64,000 nt of DNA. Origin: Acanthacorydalis orientalis. Lineage: Eukaryota; Arthropoda; Insecta; Megaloptera; Corydalidae. A program made the position numbers and the translations under genes. The stretch spans positions 19,735,090 through 19,799,089 of the forward strand of contig CM068316.1 of assembly GCA_034766995.1 (NCBI GenBank), written 5' to 3'. The notes under the pieces were generated by a model, which was given only the letters and a program-made list of their open reading frames with translations, did not search any database and was not told the origin of the DNA. Numbering within the stretch: position 1 is the stretch's first letter; each line of letters starts with the position of its first letter. Of the stretch, positions 24,082 through 36,699 are shown piece by piece.

Positions 24082-25740
24082 TTACATTTTAAAAACACTT
24101 ATATTTTTTACAGACTTTATATATACATTAAATCACTTTTTTAGAACGTTGTAATGTGTCAATATTTGCTCTTTTCTAATAACTTGAATGAGAAATAAAC
24201 GATGTTAGTTATATTTCACTACTTTTAATTTTATTAATAACCGACTTTTTCTATCAGATTACATTCTGTTGACTATTTAAATCATTCCATATTTTAACTT
24301 CTATTTTTTGTAACACATTTTCGATTTAAACGTGTAGCAGAAATTTATTCGAAGTTTTAGATCGTGATCTCTTAATAAAATTAGTTTTGATATTATACAC
24401 CAAATTATAATACTTCTTTTTGGACTTGAGTAAACTATTACGATACTAATATGTTACTCCAGCTGTACTCAGGTTTCCCGTAAAGAAAATTTAGTGATCA
24501 AATCGCTTAGATGAAATGGTTTTATAATGATAGACTTTAGTGCAAATATAGCAGTGCAGTATACAGCCTGTTTTTTTCAAACATGTATATCTTATATTAG
24601 TAGAGAATCTAAAAAGAAGACTCATTTGTAAGGACTGCATCACTTTGAATATATGGAATTTTATTTTCCATCAATTAAAGCGTTTTTTAAAATAATGTTT
24701 AATTTGTTATTTGTAATTTAATAGTCATTTTGATTTTTCATTAATTTATCGTTAAATAATAATTTGGATACATGAATATACATTACGATTATGTTAAGGT
24801 CTGCATCCAAAAAAGTGAAAAGATTTTTTTCAAAAAAAAGTAACAATCTTTCTATATTGGAATTGTTAAATCGCTTGTAATGTACCACATTTTCTGTATT
24901 CATCAACTGTTTTTCTGTTTTAAATCGTTAGATTCAGTAATAAACGCTGTTATAATAATTATAAATATTTAACAATACTGTTTTGAATTCGATGTGTCTC
25001 TTTTACATATAAAATTTGAAAATTAACCTATCTTTTAATATTAATCTCTTTTTAATATTAATAAATTAATCTACCTTAATTTATCTTTTTTATTGTATAA
25101 AAAAATTCTAAAATTTGTTACAAAATATAAAATATTACAAGTAAAAATCAAATGTAATTAATTTATAAAAAAGTGATTGAATGGCATCATACATTTGTAC
25201 ATCTACCAACTTATAAAACTTATATTAAAACTGTGCAATAAATCCAATTTACATTCTTACTTGTCAGAAAATTTATACAAGAATGTATTATATTAAAGAC
25301 CTATATTTTATTCTTCATTTGTCAAACAGAAAATGTAATTATTTCACTTAATTTTTTTATATTAACGATTTCAACACAACTCTATTAAATTCTTGCAATG
25401 AAAATCCATTTTCTAATATTGCTATTGAATATTTAAATACATAAATGCCAATCCATCAATTGTTAAATTCATTTTTATGTACATTTCATTCAATGAACTT
25501 TTATTCGAGCAATAATTAGTGAGTCGTCGAAACACATTAAATTATTCATTGTCATCAATAATGACGTTGAATTTTGCGCTTGAAAATGTGATGGATTCAA
25601 ATACGTTCTATCATTCAATTGATATTTTCGATAAACTCCATAGGTTTTATTTTCTCCTATTTATATTATTATTAATATTATAAATATATGTTTATATATA
25701 TATATATATATATTAAAAAGTAAATTCGTATATATTCACG
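24082..25740. other. AT-rich non-coding DNA
   Basis: No gene or transposon recognised. A short (TA)n tract lies at about 25695-25715. Confidence 0.6.
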
Positions 25741-26085
25741 AGTATATTTATATTGACACGGTGTTCAGTACATACACATTCGAGCATAGAACATTCCAGC
25801 ATAAAATGTATACAATCTGCTCGTGATATCTAAAAAAACTGACCCCTGTATTTATTAAGCTCCATTCAAATTTGTGATGCATTTTTCACCAAACTGGTTT
25901 GACCACTGTCCAAAACTCACCCTCGGGTCAAGCGAAAAAGGGTTGTGCACGTTTCGCTAAGTTAACAGATGGTCATGTGTCCATCAGGTTTGTACAGATA
26001 TTTCATATTTTACCCTAATATTGATCACGCGCGTTGTTACATTTTCGCCTAGGTCATTACGTATAAAAATGTAAAATGCACTGCA
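25741..26085. repeat. Unclassified island A of a three-member set
   Basis: A GC-richer block with GACCCCTG at 25841, ATTTTTCACC at 25881, an AACTGGTTTGACCACTG core at 25892-25908 and AAGGGTTG at 25938. The same marks, in the same order and at similar spacing, occur in the islands near 36.8 kb and 44.95 kb. The shared part is about 100 bp; similarity beyond it is weak. No coding potential. This may be an old interspersed repeat or a conserved regulatory module. Confidence 0.45.
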
Positions 26086-26710
26086 AGGATAACATATGGG
26101 TATACATGACTTTACATTTATTTCAAAAAAGTCAAAGAATTTTCGTACTTGTGGTTCTTTTTTATTAAACAGAAAATTTATCTTGAATTAATATTAAATA
26201 TAACAAATAAAATTTAAAATTAAATAATATTTAATTAAGTACGTAATTTCCCTTTGTGGATGTCAACCCTTTTTGGAACAGACAAAGTAGAGTTAAAATT
26301 TATTTGTAATTAGATATGATATATTTATTAACGATCTTATTTAAATTTTAATATTTTTATTGTGCAATATTGACTTGAAATTTGATTTTGAATGTTATTG
26401 GGTTATACATTTATTTATTTTTTTTTAAAAAATCAACTGTAAATCAATATAGAAATTTAGCATTTTCTAACAATTAAATATTTTTCCTTAAACGTATTTT
26501 ATATTTTACATTTATTAAAAAAAAACCTTCTGCTACGATAATTGAGAACTATCTCTCAATTCGATTATGTAAATAAATTAATTTATACAAATTAAATGAT
26601 TGGCTTATTAAAATAAATAAAAATTACTTAATTATTGACTATTATATTGAGAAAAAAAATATTGTATGTGGATTGCTTAATTCATTTGGTTATAAAAATT
26701 ATAATCAATA
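26086..26710. other. AT-rich non-coding DNA
   Basis: Nothing recognised. Confidence 0.6.
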
Positions 26711-27110
26711 TCTGTCTATAATATAAAAATGATTCAGTGATGATGTCGTTCCTGTGACATTTATTCGTTCTCTGATTAGTTCATACTGATCACGTGGTCT
26801 CTGTTCTGATTGGTTGATATCAGTCACATGATATACGATTTCAATATAAAACTGTTAACAATTTATTCAAAATATTGTATTCACTGAAGCCTTAGATTAG
26901 GAAAAATTTTATACGTTTTAACACTGTATTTTGTTATGCTAATTTTTATAAACTTTTCCAATAAATCGTTTCCGACTTACATTTTAAGCGGATTATTTAT
27001 GTGTACAATTTGTTAAATTCTGTTAATTGTTAGGAGGGGGAGGGGAGTGAGCGTTAGCGCGAGTGGGAGCGATGGTGAGCGCAGCAAGCAGAAGGAGGAG
27101 CTTACTATTA
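26711..27110 (+). mobile_element. Short non-autonomous Helitron-like element
   Basis: The left end is TCTGTCTATAATATAAAAAT after an A, matching the TC start and the TATATAAAAATGA-like sequence of many insect Helitron 5' ends. CTGATTGGTTGATATC follows. The right end is a GC-rich GAGCG-motif tail (GTGAGCGTTAGCGCGAGTGG, then GAGCGCAGCAAGC) of the type seen at Helitron 3' ends. A canonical CTRR terminus is not clear; the tail fades into GCTTACTATTAAT. About 400 bp with no reading frame, so mobilisation would need a partner element. Confidence 0.55.
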
Positions 27111-27179
27111 ATATTAAATTTAATACTTAATACTAAATTATTTCTTACTATACTTATTGTTTAAATATGAAAGTATCTA

Positions 27180-27754
27180 TTAAGTTAGTAGAAACATAAT
27201 TGCGGTCTATGATCTTCAAATTCATATACACTTTTTAATTTAATTGGTTTCAAGTTGTCAAGAATTTTTGGATAAATAACGCCTAACTTTGTGTAAATTC
27301 TCGAATTGTTATCCATGGTTTTGATTGAACTAATGCCTTCAGTTGGTCATTATGAACTGAAATGGCACACCCGTGACCTTCTTCATCCTTAGAGATCTCG
27401 CCCACAGCACGAAATTTTTGGAACCACCATTGCACCTGTAAGTTCCTCAACAGTACCTACACAAAAAATGTAATTTAGTTTTCGACCAGTTTCTGTTCCC
27501 TTATCACCTATTTTGAACTCATACAAGAAATTGCTCCTATTTGTTTCTTTTCCAACTTTAATTGAATAGCACAATTTGAAACAAAATTAATAATAAAACT
27601 TAAGCTGATTTTACCAAAATGCAGACCAAAAAATGCACTTTAAAATGATACTAATACGATAAAATCCCACTTCAAAGAAGACACTTATGAAATGAACTTA
27701 AAAAATAAAGTTAAAATTCAAACGAAAACCGTAATTATTTTCTTACCAACTTAA
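27180..27754 (-). mobile_element. Internally deleted mariner, copy 4
   Basis: A minus-strand copy, 575 bp. Left end TTAAGTTAGTAGAAACATAA after TA; right end is the inverse of the 5' repeat (ACCGTAATTATTTTCTTACC, then AACTTAA). On the minus strand the frame at 27389-27574 reads NFLYEFKIGDKGTETGRKLN and continues to a broken HTH region. The HTH2 segment and the junction to the 3' repeat match the other copies. The catalytic domain is absent. Confidence 0.87.
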
Positions 27755-27764
27755 TTTATATATG

Positions 27765-27766
<2 letters not shown>

Positions 27767-27823
<57 letters not shown>

Positions 27824-27835
27824 CATATGTATATA

Positions 27836-27874
<39 letters not shown>

Positions 27875-27892
27875 GTATATGTATACATAAAT
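27767..27892. repeat. (TA)n microsatellite between two mariners
   Basis: About 125 bp of TA repeats with TGTATATACATATG interruptions. Deleted mariner copy 4 ends 13 bp to the left and another mariner starts directly to the right. Confidence 0.95.
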
Positions 27893-27893
27893 A

Positions 27894-29027
27894 TTAGATG
27901 TATGCAAAAATTATAGTCTTTTTTTCCACAAAACAGTAGTTAACAAAATCAGCGACGAAAAGCTGTAAGTTCAACACTACATTCGGTACGAGTTCTATCA
28001 AGGGAAAAATGCCGCTAAAGAATGGGAATCAATTGGGTTCTGTTTTTGGCGAGAGTTTTGTGTCTTACTAAATTTTCAAATATTTATTTCAACGTTTTAA
28101 AGCCAGTGATGTTGATGTCAATGATCGATCGCGCTCTGAAACACCAAAAAGATTGAAAGCCAATGATTTGCAAGATTCTGAATGAAATCCATTGTAGATG
28201 TTAGATAAAATAGAGTAATAACTCGAAATTAATTGAGAAACAGTTTAGAATAGATTACATGAGATGGAAAAATTCAAAAAATCTAAATTGGATATTGTAT
28301 ATACTCTACAAAAACATCATATCCTGCCTCCTCAACACATACATCTCGTTGCTTGTCAGGGGATTTAAGAACGATTTTTTGTAGGAAATTGGTACCGAAG
28401 AAGAAAACAGGATTATGTACGACAATTATAAGCGCACATATTCTTGAATACACTCCGAATATCCGTCAACATTAAAAGAAACACCAAATATCCTTGTCAA
28501 AATGGTTCTTATGTATATCTAGTGGAACAGGAATATTATGTTGCTTTACGATCTCCTTAAACTGGGTGAAAAGTTTACTATCAAGAGATATGATCGTCAA
28601 TTGAATAATTTGGACAACGAAATGGTCCATTTACCGGACAAGGAAGCCTGAAGATTATTTTGCTGCACAAGAATTTTAAATCACAAGTTACTACTCTTTA
28701 TATTCAGTTAACTAACTTTAACTTGGACTGGGAAGTTCTCCCGCACATGGCGTATTAACTGGATCTAGTGCCTTTGGATTATCATTTATTCCGGTTGATG
28801 CAAAACTGTTTAGTTGGAAGACTTTTTCAAAATTTAGTTTAAATATGAAAATGGATTGATGATTTCATTGCTTCCAAGGCGATATCTTTTATTGCGAAGG
28901 AATCAGAAACTTATTCGAGAGATGGCAGATCATAAAAGACTAGAGCAATCATTTTGGTTGAATTATATTTTAAATATTAAAAAAAAAAACGAAAATTTGC
29001 CAAAAACAATACTTAATTTTTTACTTA

Positions 29028-29032
<5 letters not shown>
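27894..29032 (+). mobile_element. Near full-length, heavily decayed mariner
   Basis: Ends are TTAGATGTATGCAAAAATTA after TA, and an inverse of similar form ending TTTTTTACTTACATCA, followed by TA. At 1139 bp it is about 10 percent shorter than a typical mariner. The plus strand reads FQRFKASDVDVNDRSRSETP (linker after HTH1), then a RIMYDNYKRTYS stretch corresponding to the region after the first catalytic Asp, then WEVLPHMAY and LDYHLFRLMQNCLVGRLFQN near the C-terminus. The third Asp is kept (LDYHLF), but the second (HDN in active members) reads HKN, and the first is not recognisable (GTEEEN for GDEKW). Many stops and frameshifts. The lineage differs from the nested element and the eight-copy family. 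Confidence 0.8.
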
Positions 29033-29084
<52 letters not shown>

Positions 29085-29112
29085 AATATATACATATATA
29101 TATATATATATA
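29031..29112. repeat. (TA)n microsatellite
   Basis: About 80 bp of TA repeats abutting the right end of the preceding mariner. Confidence 0.95.
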
Positions 29113-29434
29113 ATGTTATTATAAAATAATATACTATAAATTTGCATACATATTCAAGGATGAAAAATGAACGAATATATTCATAGATATATAACTATCA
29201 ATATTTTATTAAAAAGATAAAAATATTTAATTTTTATTATATAGTAGAATTGATTTTTAAAATCAACTTTTAAATATTTTGACAAAAATTCGTAAGATCC
29301 TAAAATGTTTTCTTTTCAATTTAAAAGATAAGAAAATAGATAATTTAATAAAAGTGGACTAAAAATGGTTTATTTTTCACCCCTAAATTGGTATATAAAT
29401 TCACGGGATACCTTTATCTATTTCGATTAATTGA

Positions 29435-29474
<40 letters not shown>

Positions 29475-30088
29475 ATTTTACATTTGTAAAAATATTGGAA
29501 CTAACAAGTTTAACGGATTTATTATCTTTTGCCTTGTTATTAATAATACTAACAATAAGGCAAAGCAGTTATTAATAATTTCAAAGAAGGCAATAATATG
29601 AATGATAAATTAATGATTGCTTTAAAACAACTAATATTTTTCCTTTTTATTTTTGAAAACATTTTGAGCAGAACTATTACTTATTTTCTACTACTTTAAT
29701 TAAAATTTCATTCATGTCCATCCGCTATTTATGACTCTTACAAAAACTTGCATTTCATATTTTCTCATTAATCTCTTTTAATTGCAAGAAAGACCAACTT
29801 AAATGTTATTATATATATATATATATACACATATATATCTTCCCCTTTTAAAAGTACCCTCTCATGTTGTAATACTAGACGCGTGGCACATAATAGCAGT
29901 GTATTCAAAAACAGATTTCCTTAACTTTTCAAGAGGAAATAAACAAGTATACTAGTTTAAGTTAAGAACTTGTTTTTAAATTTATTGAAATAAAATAAAA
30001 AGTAACAAATCAAGTACGAACAACACATACTTTGTTAAACTAGTTGATAAGTTTAATATAAATTTCAGAATAAATGTTCTAATTATAT

Positions 30089-30121
<33 letters not shown>

Positions 30122-31737
30122 CTCATTATCGATAATTTGGTAATTTCAGTTTTCTATATCAATATCAGATCGTTCAGTTACAATATTTCTTTTGTATCTT
30201 AGTTCTCAGAGAATGATAATGTACATATAATTCTTAAATAATCGAAAATATTTTCTTATTTCAACAATAAGTAAATTTTAATCACTAACATTTTAAGTCG
30301 AATATGTATTTAAATTCTCTTCTTTTTTTAATCATTTCACATTATTTTTTTAAAACATTTTTATGTTACTTTACATTAATATTTTAAATTAAATATAAAT
30401 ATATTTTCTTTGATTTTATTACTAATATTAAAGTGTTTTTATTAATGAGTTAATATATCCAATAAAAGTTAATAAAATGAATGAAAATATTCCACAGTAC
30501 GTCACGATGACGAAATCTAAATATATTTCAGTTTAGTTGTCATGAAGCCAAATTGACATGAAATTAATGTCGCTTTAATTGTCTTTTATTCAAATGACAA
30601 CTGTTAATTTTGTTGAATTTTTTTCGGATTTTTTTAATTAATTTTTTTGTAAATAAAGTAGAAAAAACGACTTTTTAAAACTTCCAATATTGTACAAAAT
30701 AGGGATGTAATGTATATGCTTTGATAATATCATAAAATGGAATCGAATTCGTAATTAACTGGAACAAACCCTCATAACTGCATAGCAGTAATATAGGTAA
30801 GTTAATTTAAGATTTTAATAATTTATGTTCCACCAATATGTTACACTGATATGTATGGATGTTATAATATGATGTGACGTTGTATGAACTTAATTATGTT
30901 TAATCATATCCACCGAACATTTTTGTTTCAATGTATGGATAGAGACTTTCGTTGTATTTTAATGTTTATATTTTATCTGAGTGCAATTGTATTTTTATTT
31001 TATTGTCATTAAAATCGACTTTTGAAGCTGAGCTCTATATTAGTTATTTACGAGGTATTTATTTTATTTATTAAGAAAATTAAGTAGGATTTTCTATTGT
31101 CATATTACAGGTTTCACATATTTTTATTTATATGATTCTTATCTTAAAATAATTTATCCATAATTCATTAATGTGAATAATGTTTGAGTAAAGATTAGTT
31201 GACATGTTTTATTCGCTGAGAATCGAATTAGATATATTATTTATCTTTAATTGCCAATTTAATTAAATTAATGTAATTATAATTTTTTCTGTTCTTTTCT
31301 ATATTTTTTTATTTTATTTATTTTAAATATGAAGTAGAAATTATTACTTCAGTAATTTATTTTTTTATGAGAATCAATAAATTATTTTTAGCTAATATAA
31401 AATATTCTTCTCTTGACTTATATATTTTGTTTTTGAACTAAAAAAATGAATGAAATTGAATTACAATTAATTATTATACTTTCTTGAAATATTTCACTGA
31501 AACATTTAAGGATGTTATAAGTGAGGCAATTTATTATAATTATAGTTGAAACTGTACCTAAATTTATTTTCAAATAAATTAATATAAATTAAAAATTTAT
31601 TTACGAAATTATCCAGTAACTAAATATTGCTTACTTTGAAAGTAAAAAATATTTTTTAGAATATCTGAATATTTATGTTCCTGCACTCTAATAATGATGT
31701 AATTGTTATTGAAATATGCATAAGGACAATTAATATA
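29113..31737. other. AT-rich non-coding DNA
   Basis: No gene recognised. (TA)n tracts lie at about 29438-29470, 29811-29840 and 30091-30117. A weak inverted pair (CAGTTTAGTTGTCAT near 30530 and ATGACAACTG near 30595) may mark a very small foldback. Confidence 0.6.
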
Positions 31738-32311
31738 TTAAGTTGGTAGAAAAATAATTATGATTTAAGACATTCAAATGCATATGCATTTTTCTCTTTT
31801 TAGATTTTCCTAGCTGTTTTAAGGGATCCAGAATTGTTGGATGACTAATGCCTAACTTTTATGCAAGTTCTTGAATTGTTGTGCGTAGTTCTGATTCAAA
31901 TAACGCCTTCAGTTGGTCGTTATGAATTGAAGAATGACGCCCACGACCTTTTTCATCTTCAAGGCTCTCGTCCCCAACATAAAATTTTCGGAACCACTAT
32001 TGGACCGAACATTCTTTATCAGTACCCACACCAAAAGCATCGTTTACTTTACGAGCAGTTTCTACTGCTTTACTACCCACTTTGAACTAATACAAAAATT
32101 TTCTTTTATTTGCTTTTTTCCATTTTTAATTCAGTAGTCTAATTTAAATCAAAGTTAATAATATAACCAAAGTCGATATTACCTAAATACAGATTAAAAA
32201 ATGCACTTTAAAATGATATTAACATGAACTCGATGAAACGACACTTGATAGAAAAAACTTAAGGTTAGAATTCAGAAGAAAAAAATCGAAATTGTTTTCC
32301 TATCAATATAA
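31738..32311 (-). mobile_element. Internally deleted mariner, copy 5
   Basis: A minus-strand copy of 574 bp, between TA dinucleotides at 31736-31737 and 32312-32313. Left end TTAAGTTGGTAGAAAAATAA; right end inverse with degenerated outer bases (ATCAATATAA). It encodes fragments of the same HTH region on the minus strand in shifted frames, with no catalytic domain. Plus-strand frames at 31861-32137 are shadows of it. Confidence 0.87.
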
Positions 32312-32458
32312 TATAATCAGTTATTAAACGTATTCATACGATGTAGTGACTTACTTTCTAAAAAAAGATTTAAAAAAAATTTTTTCATTTAATTTAAAAA
32401 ATAAATTAGTAACAATATTCCTTTTTATCTTCCACTCTACTTATATATCCATCTTTCT

Positions 32459-32472
32459 CTTCCTATATATAC

Positions 32473-32511
<39 letters not shown>
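32459..32511. repeat. (TA)n-(GA)n microsatellite
   Basis: TCCTATATA, TA repeats, then a GA run of about 25 bp leading into the left end of the Tigger-like MITE. Confidence 0.9.
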
Positions 32512-32514
<3 letters not shown>

Positions 32515-32953
32515 TAGGGCCACCGTATTCGCGGATTCGGTTTCTGCAGATTCAGTAATACCCAGTTTATCATGTCCCGAAAGTATTAAATGATAAATTC
32601 CAGAAATAAACGATTTTTTAACAAATTAATTTAAAAATGGTTTTAAACTGTATGTTAACAAGATATTTTTCAATGCTACATCGTCTCTCGAGCGTTAAGC
32701 ACAAACGTCATAATCTCGTTCAATCAAGAGAGAAAGAGAGAGAAATAGCATAAGTTTAATAATGTACAATGTATTTTATTGTTATTTAATGTTGTTAATA
32801 TCTTATTGTATATAATTTATCAATTAAACTTTATCAAAATTATCTATGTAAACGACAAACGACATGTATGAGTTTACTACTATCCGCGGTTTCAGATATC
32901 CGCAGTATTTCTTGGAACGTATTACTCGCAGAAAGGTGATGGAGGGACTACTG
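32512..32953. mobile_element. Tigger/pogo-like MITE
   Basis: About 442 bp with no reading frame. The complement of the right end starts CAGTAGTCCCTCCATCACC, close to known Tigger termini (CAGTxGTCCCTC). The left end starts GAGTAGGGCCACCGTATTCG. Both subterminal regions carry TCCGCGG / TATCCGC-type motifs (CGCGGATTCGG at left; CTATCCGCGGTTTC at right), again as in Tigger ends. The left terminus merges with a GA microsatellite, so its first base is uncertain. Confidence 0.65.
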
Positions 32954-32984
32954 TGTATGTATTTCTATGTATATATATATAATA

Positions 32985-34216
32985 CAGTACGGTTAAAAAG
33001 TCTCTAACCTTGCATAGAAAGAGACAACATAAGAGATAAGATAAAAACTTTTTTAAATATAATATTTATTTGTACATATTATTCACATTTTACAATATTA
33101 AATTTTAAATCATAATAAAATTAATCTCAATTTTGTTTTAAAATGTTGAAATAACATTACAATATTCCCTTATTGGTATTAAATTCGCCTTTTCTAAGAT
33201 AAACTTTCGATTTTTAAAGTAAAAATAATAATTTAGGAGCGAATTGTGGTTATAAAGTGGAGTTTAAATTCTATGAAGACATATTAGTATAGTATTTTAT
33301 GTTACAATATGAATATGAACGTTATTAGGTACATAATGATTCCTGTAATATTTGTTTCTTAGCACTTTTCTAAAATAGCATTATGTAACGGGGACAGGTA
33401 ATTAGTACAATAGCTTGCATTTACAATAATAGTGCATTTTTTCGAAATTTAATAAAATAGCCTCTTTGCAATACTAAAAATATTAATCATCACTTGCTTG
33501 AAGTCATATTTAAAGAAAGATTCGTCTGTTTTAAGTCCTTTCATAGAATCTCATTTTCATGTAGGATCATAATACATACAATGGTGTCATCACAGACAAA
33601 TAGATCGCTTTTTTCTCGTCAATATAAATTTTTATAATGAGAATTCCATCCATTGGTGTTTTTATATTTCGCTTAAAATTTTAGGCATCTATCTTACATT
33701 AATATTTACTATCCTTATTTGTTTATCAAGAACACATATACTCATGTTAAAACAATTTGATTCTTTTCGCCAATTTCTTTCACTTTTATTCCACAGTCAT
33801 TCAGAATTAATTACAATAAATTGGTAGTGTAGTGAGTGGTTACTGTAATCAGACCAGCTTTTCATGAATCGTATTTGATGGAATCTTTTTCCAGTTGTAG
33901 TAATTTCTATCAGTTTTTTACAGTAGTGTGCAATAAAGGAAATGCCATAAACAAAGTGAAATCTTTTTTGATTTAATTTTGTCTTATTCTTTCTTTTGTA
34001 TGAATTTTAATTTACTGCCCCATTTTAATTTCATAATTTTTTTCGAAACATATCGACTTACAATTGCTCTGACAACTGTCACTTTTCAAGTGACGTACGC
34101 ACTGGAACATCGATATGCACTTTCACTAATTAGGCATGTCACTATGTAAAAGTGGTAAGGATTCCCAAAAATTTCGGAATACAAGTATAACAGGACGAAT
34201 CTTTTGGACCGCGCTA
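32985..34216. mobile_element. 1.2-kb element with terminal inverted repeats, transposase unrecognised
   Basis: The left end is CAGTACGGTTAAAAAGTCTC after TA. The complement of the right end is TAGCGCGGTCCAAAAGATTC. About 11 of the first 16 positions agree, and the length (1232 bp) fits a Tc1/mariner-size element. I could not find a convincing catalytic triad in any frame; the interior is AT-rich and appears badly decayed. The right target dinucleotide reads CA rather than TA. The Tc1/mariner assignment rests on size, TA at one side, and the form of the ends. Confidence 0.45.
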
Positions 34217-34761
34217 CATATATATATATATATATATATACATAAAGTTGTTTCCTCTAACAATATTATTAAACTTTACAAGATTATCAAGAAACTTATC
34301 TCACTATTTAAATTTTTTTCTAGTATACACTCAATAAATCGTAAATACCTCAATTTTACATTTTCTCCTATTTATGAAAATAAATATGATTTTGTTTAAT
34401 AAAATAAAAGTAAGTTTCATAAAATGTAAATTAAATCTATATTATTTATCATAAAAATTCAATATGGAACATTCTTATATTTTAGTAATATAAACAATAA
34501 ATTCATTTTTTTACTATTTTATCAGTGTATATGAAATATTTTTTTTATTTATGCTTTTTTTTTCAGATTCCTTTATTCATTTTGTTTCCAAAGGATATTT
34601 AAAAAATATTCATCCATTTCATCAATTAAGTAAATATTTTTGTTATATTTTTTTTGTACAAAATTATGTATTGTAATTATGATAAATTTACAGCAGATAC
34701 CAATACTTTTTGTGATTATGATTTGATTGTGAAGAAAAGCGACAATCATTAGATTAATTGC
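34217..34761. other. AT-rich non-coding DNA
   Basis: A short (TA)n tract lies at 34217-34241. Nothing else recognised. Confidence 0.6.
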
Positions 34762-35170
34762 ATGACACATCTTATTAGTTTCAAGTCCAGGAATAATGCA
34801 CAAAATTATGACGAAAATCTGCAGAGATCAATATATTCATTTGGTGCTCTTCTTAAAAAGAGGATCAACTGTGATTTAACAACGATAAATGGAAACGTGT
34901 ATAAAGTTGAATGTGTTTCTCACGGTCGAAATAATTGTGACAGAACTATCATTTTCTGAACAGTACACGACTGTATACTCTCAGACTCACCCAGAAAGCC
35001 ATAAAGTGGAACAAATCTGTTATCGTTCCACAATCTCCATCATCTAACTTTCAGTTATTATCAGCACTAAAGAGTGATATTAAAAGAACGCTATTTCATT
35101 CTAACGATCAAAGTAGGACTGTTGGGAAGTTTTGAAAACAGGAATAAAGACCAAATTATTTTATAGACAG
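34762..35170 (+). pseudogene. Possible Penelope-type (GIY-YIG) fragment
   Basis: The 65-codon frame at 34762-34959 includes RSIYSFGALLKKRINCDL and GNVYKVECVSHGRNNCD, ending at a stop. Penelope-like elements have a comparable run just before the GIY-YIG nuclease (a lysine-rich segment, then N-V-V-Y-K-I-x-C with paired cysteines, then YIGQT). The YIGQT part is not visible (it reads TIIF-stop), and the next frame (EQYTTVYSQTHPESHK...) is only loosely like the following region. The match is thin, and a chance or different origin is quite possible. Confidence 0.3.
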
Positions 35171-35450
35171 AATGAAGATATTATAATTTGGCAGATATAT
35201 ATTGACAATGATGGTCGTTATGATAAAAATTCAAGACATTATTTCAAAAGATATATTCTGTGTTATCTTTCATTTTCTGTTTTATTTGAATATTCCAATT
35301 CATTAATGTTCTGAGCTTCGACAATGTAGTTTTGTAGTTTATTTATAGTTCAAGTGATTCTGTTAAATATCATTTGTTAATATATTGCACAATTTTTAAT
35401 ATTTATTTAATTTTTTTAAGATTGTCAATACTGCATTTTTGACCCTTTCT

Positions 35451-35513
<63 letters not shown>

Positions 35514-35539
35514 ATATAAACTTCAGTAACTTTAATAAA

Positions 35540-35588
35540 ATTGATCTTGATAGATAAAACTATTCAGATTTGATCTATCAAGATCAAT
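35540..35588. repeat. Perfect 16-bp inverted repeat
   Basis: Arms ATTGATCTTGATAGAT (35540-35555) and ATCTATCAAGATCAAT (35573-35588) are exact complements around a 17-base spacer. Confidence 0.85.
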
Positions 35589-36535
35589 ATATGTACAGTT
35601 AATCCCACTGATACTGTAGGTAACATTGGATATCCGCAAACATCATAAACTAGTCCATATTAAAAATATGTCTATTTTTACACAATAGAATCATAATATA
35701 ATTAAATAGATAAGAATACTATGAACAAGCATACATAAACATGAAATACAAATAATAACACAAATAGTAGACAGAGAGGCCCAAAACAACATCAAAGTTT
35801 GACAAACATTTCCTATTACTCTACTATTCTAATGAATAAAAGAGTAGTTAATTATTTCTTATTTTTCTAACTTATACTGTTTATTTTTAAGTACATAGTA
35901 AGAAAAAAAAGTATTCCAAATATAACTAAGTATTTTAATATACATCTGACGAGGATTCTGAATATTATATAATATTTTGAAAGTCATTTTATTACATTTT
36001 ATAACACTAAGAAGAAACTTGTATTTTTTTTCTGTCTGTAGGTAAATTTATAAAATAGAACAATGCAATTATTTTATGAAAAAAATAATTAGAAATCGTA
36101 CCAAAAAGAAATTATCGGTATATTTAGTCAATTTCTGTACTATAGTAAGAAAAATTTTTTTCTAAGATTATTAATTATTTAATTAATAATACGTGCTATT
36201 TTATTACGTATTTTATTAACATAAATAAAAAATTAAATATAAATATAGATATTTGTTCGCAATTAACTGAAATAATTAAATTGTATTAAGAGAAAAGTTA
36301 ACATCGTTCATTTATATATAGTTCTTACTCTTCTCTTTCCTGAAAGTTTTTTTGTAATATTTATTTTAAATATAATGTTAATTACGTATAGAATTACCAA
36401 AAAAAAACATATTACAGAAACCTATTTTTAGTTTCACTTCATATTCAATAAATAATTTTTCAACGTATAATAAAACAAGAAAATAAGCATTTGGATTATG
36501 AAATTTTATGTTATCATGTCACATATAAAACTCTG

Positions 36536-36540
36536 TATAC

Positions 36541-36611
<71 letters not shown>
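36536..36611. repeat. (TA)n microsatellite
   Basis: About 75 bp of TA repeats with one CA interruption. Confidence 0.95.
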
Positions 36612-36614
<3 letters not shown>

Positions 36615-36699
36615 GTGTACCGGATTTGAAATTTATGTTAGCAACAACGTTTATTGAATGTACTATGATGAAACGTATCAAAAATTTATAAATTCATCG

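Larger units (their letters stand above)
35171..36699. other. AT-rich non-coding DNA
   Basis: (TA)n-(TG)n at about 35450-35513, a 16-bp inverted repeat (listed), and (TA)n at 36536-36611. A phrase TACAGTTAATCCCACTGATAC near 35596 followed by GGATATCCGC resembles a Tigger end but stands alone. Confidence 0.55.

Noticed and set aside
31861..32137. Plus-strand frames of 67-74 codons
   Set aside because: They are antisense shadows of deleted mariner copy 5, which is on the minus strand. The frame at 61749-61958 is the same kind of shadow over copy 8.
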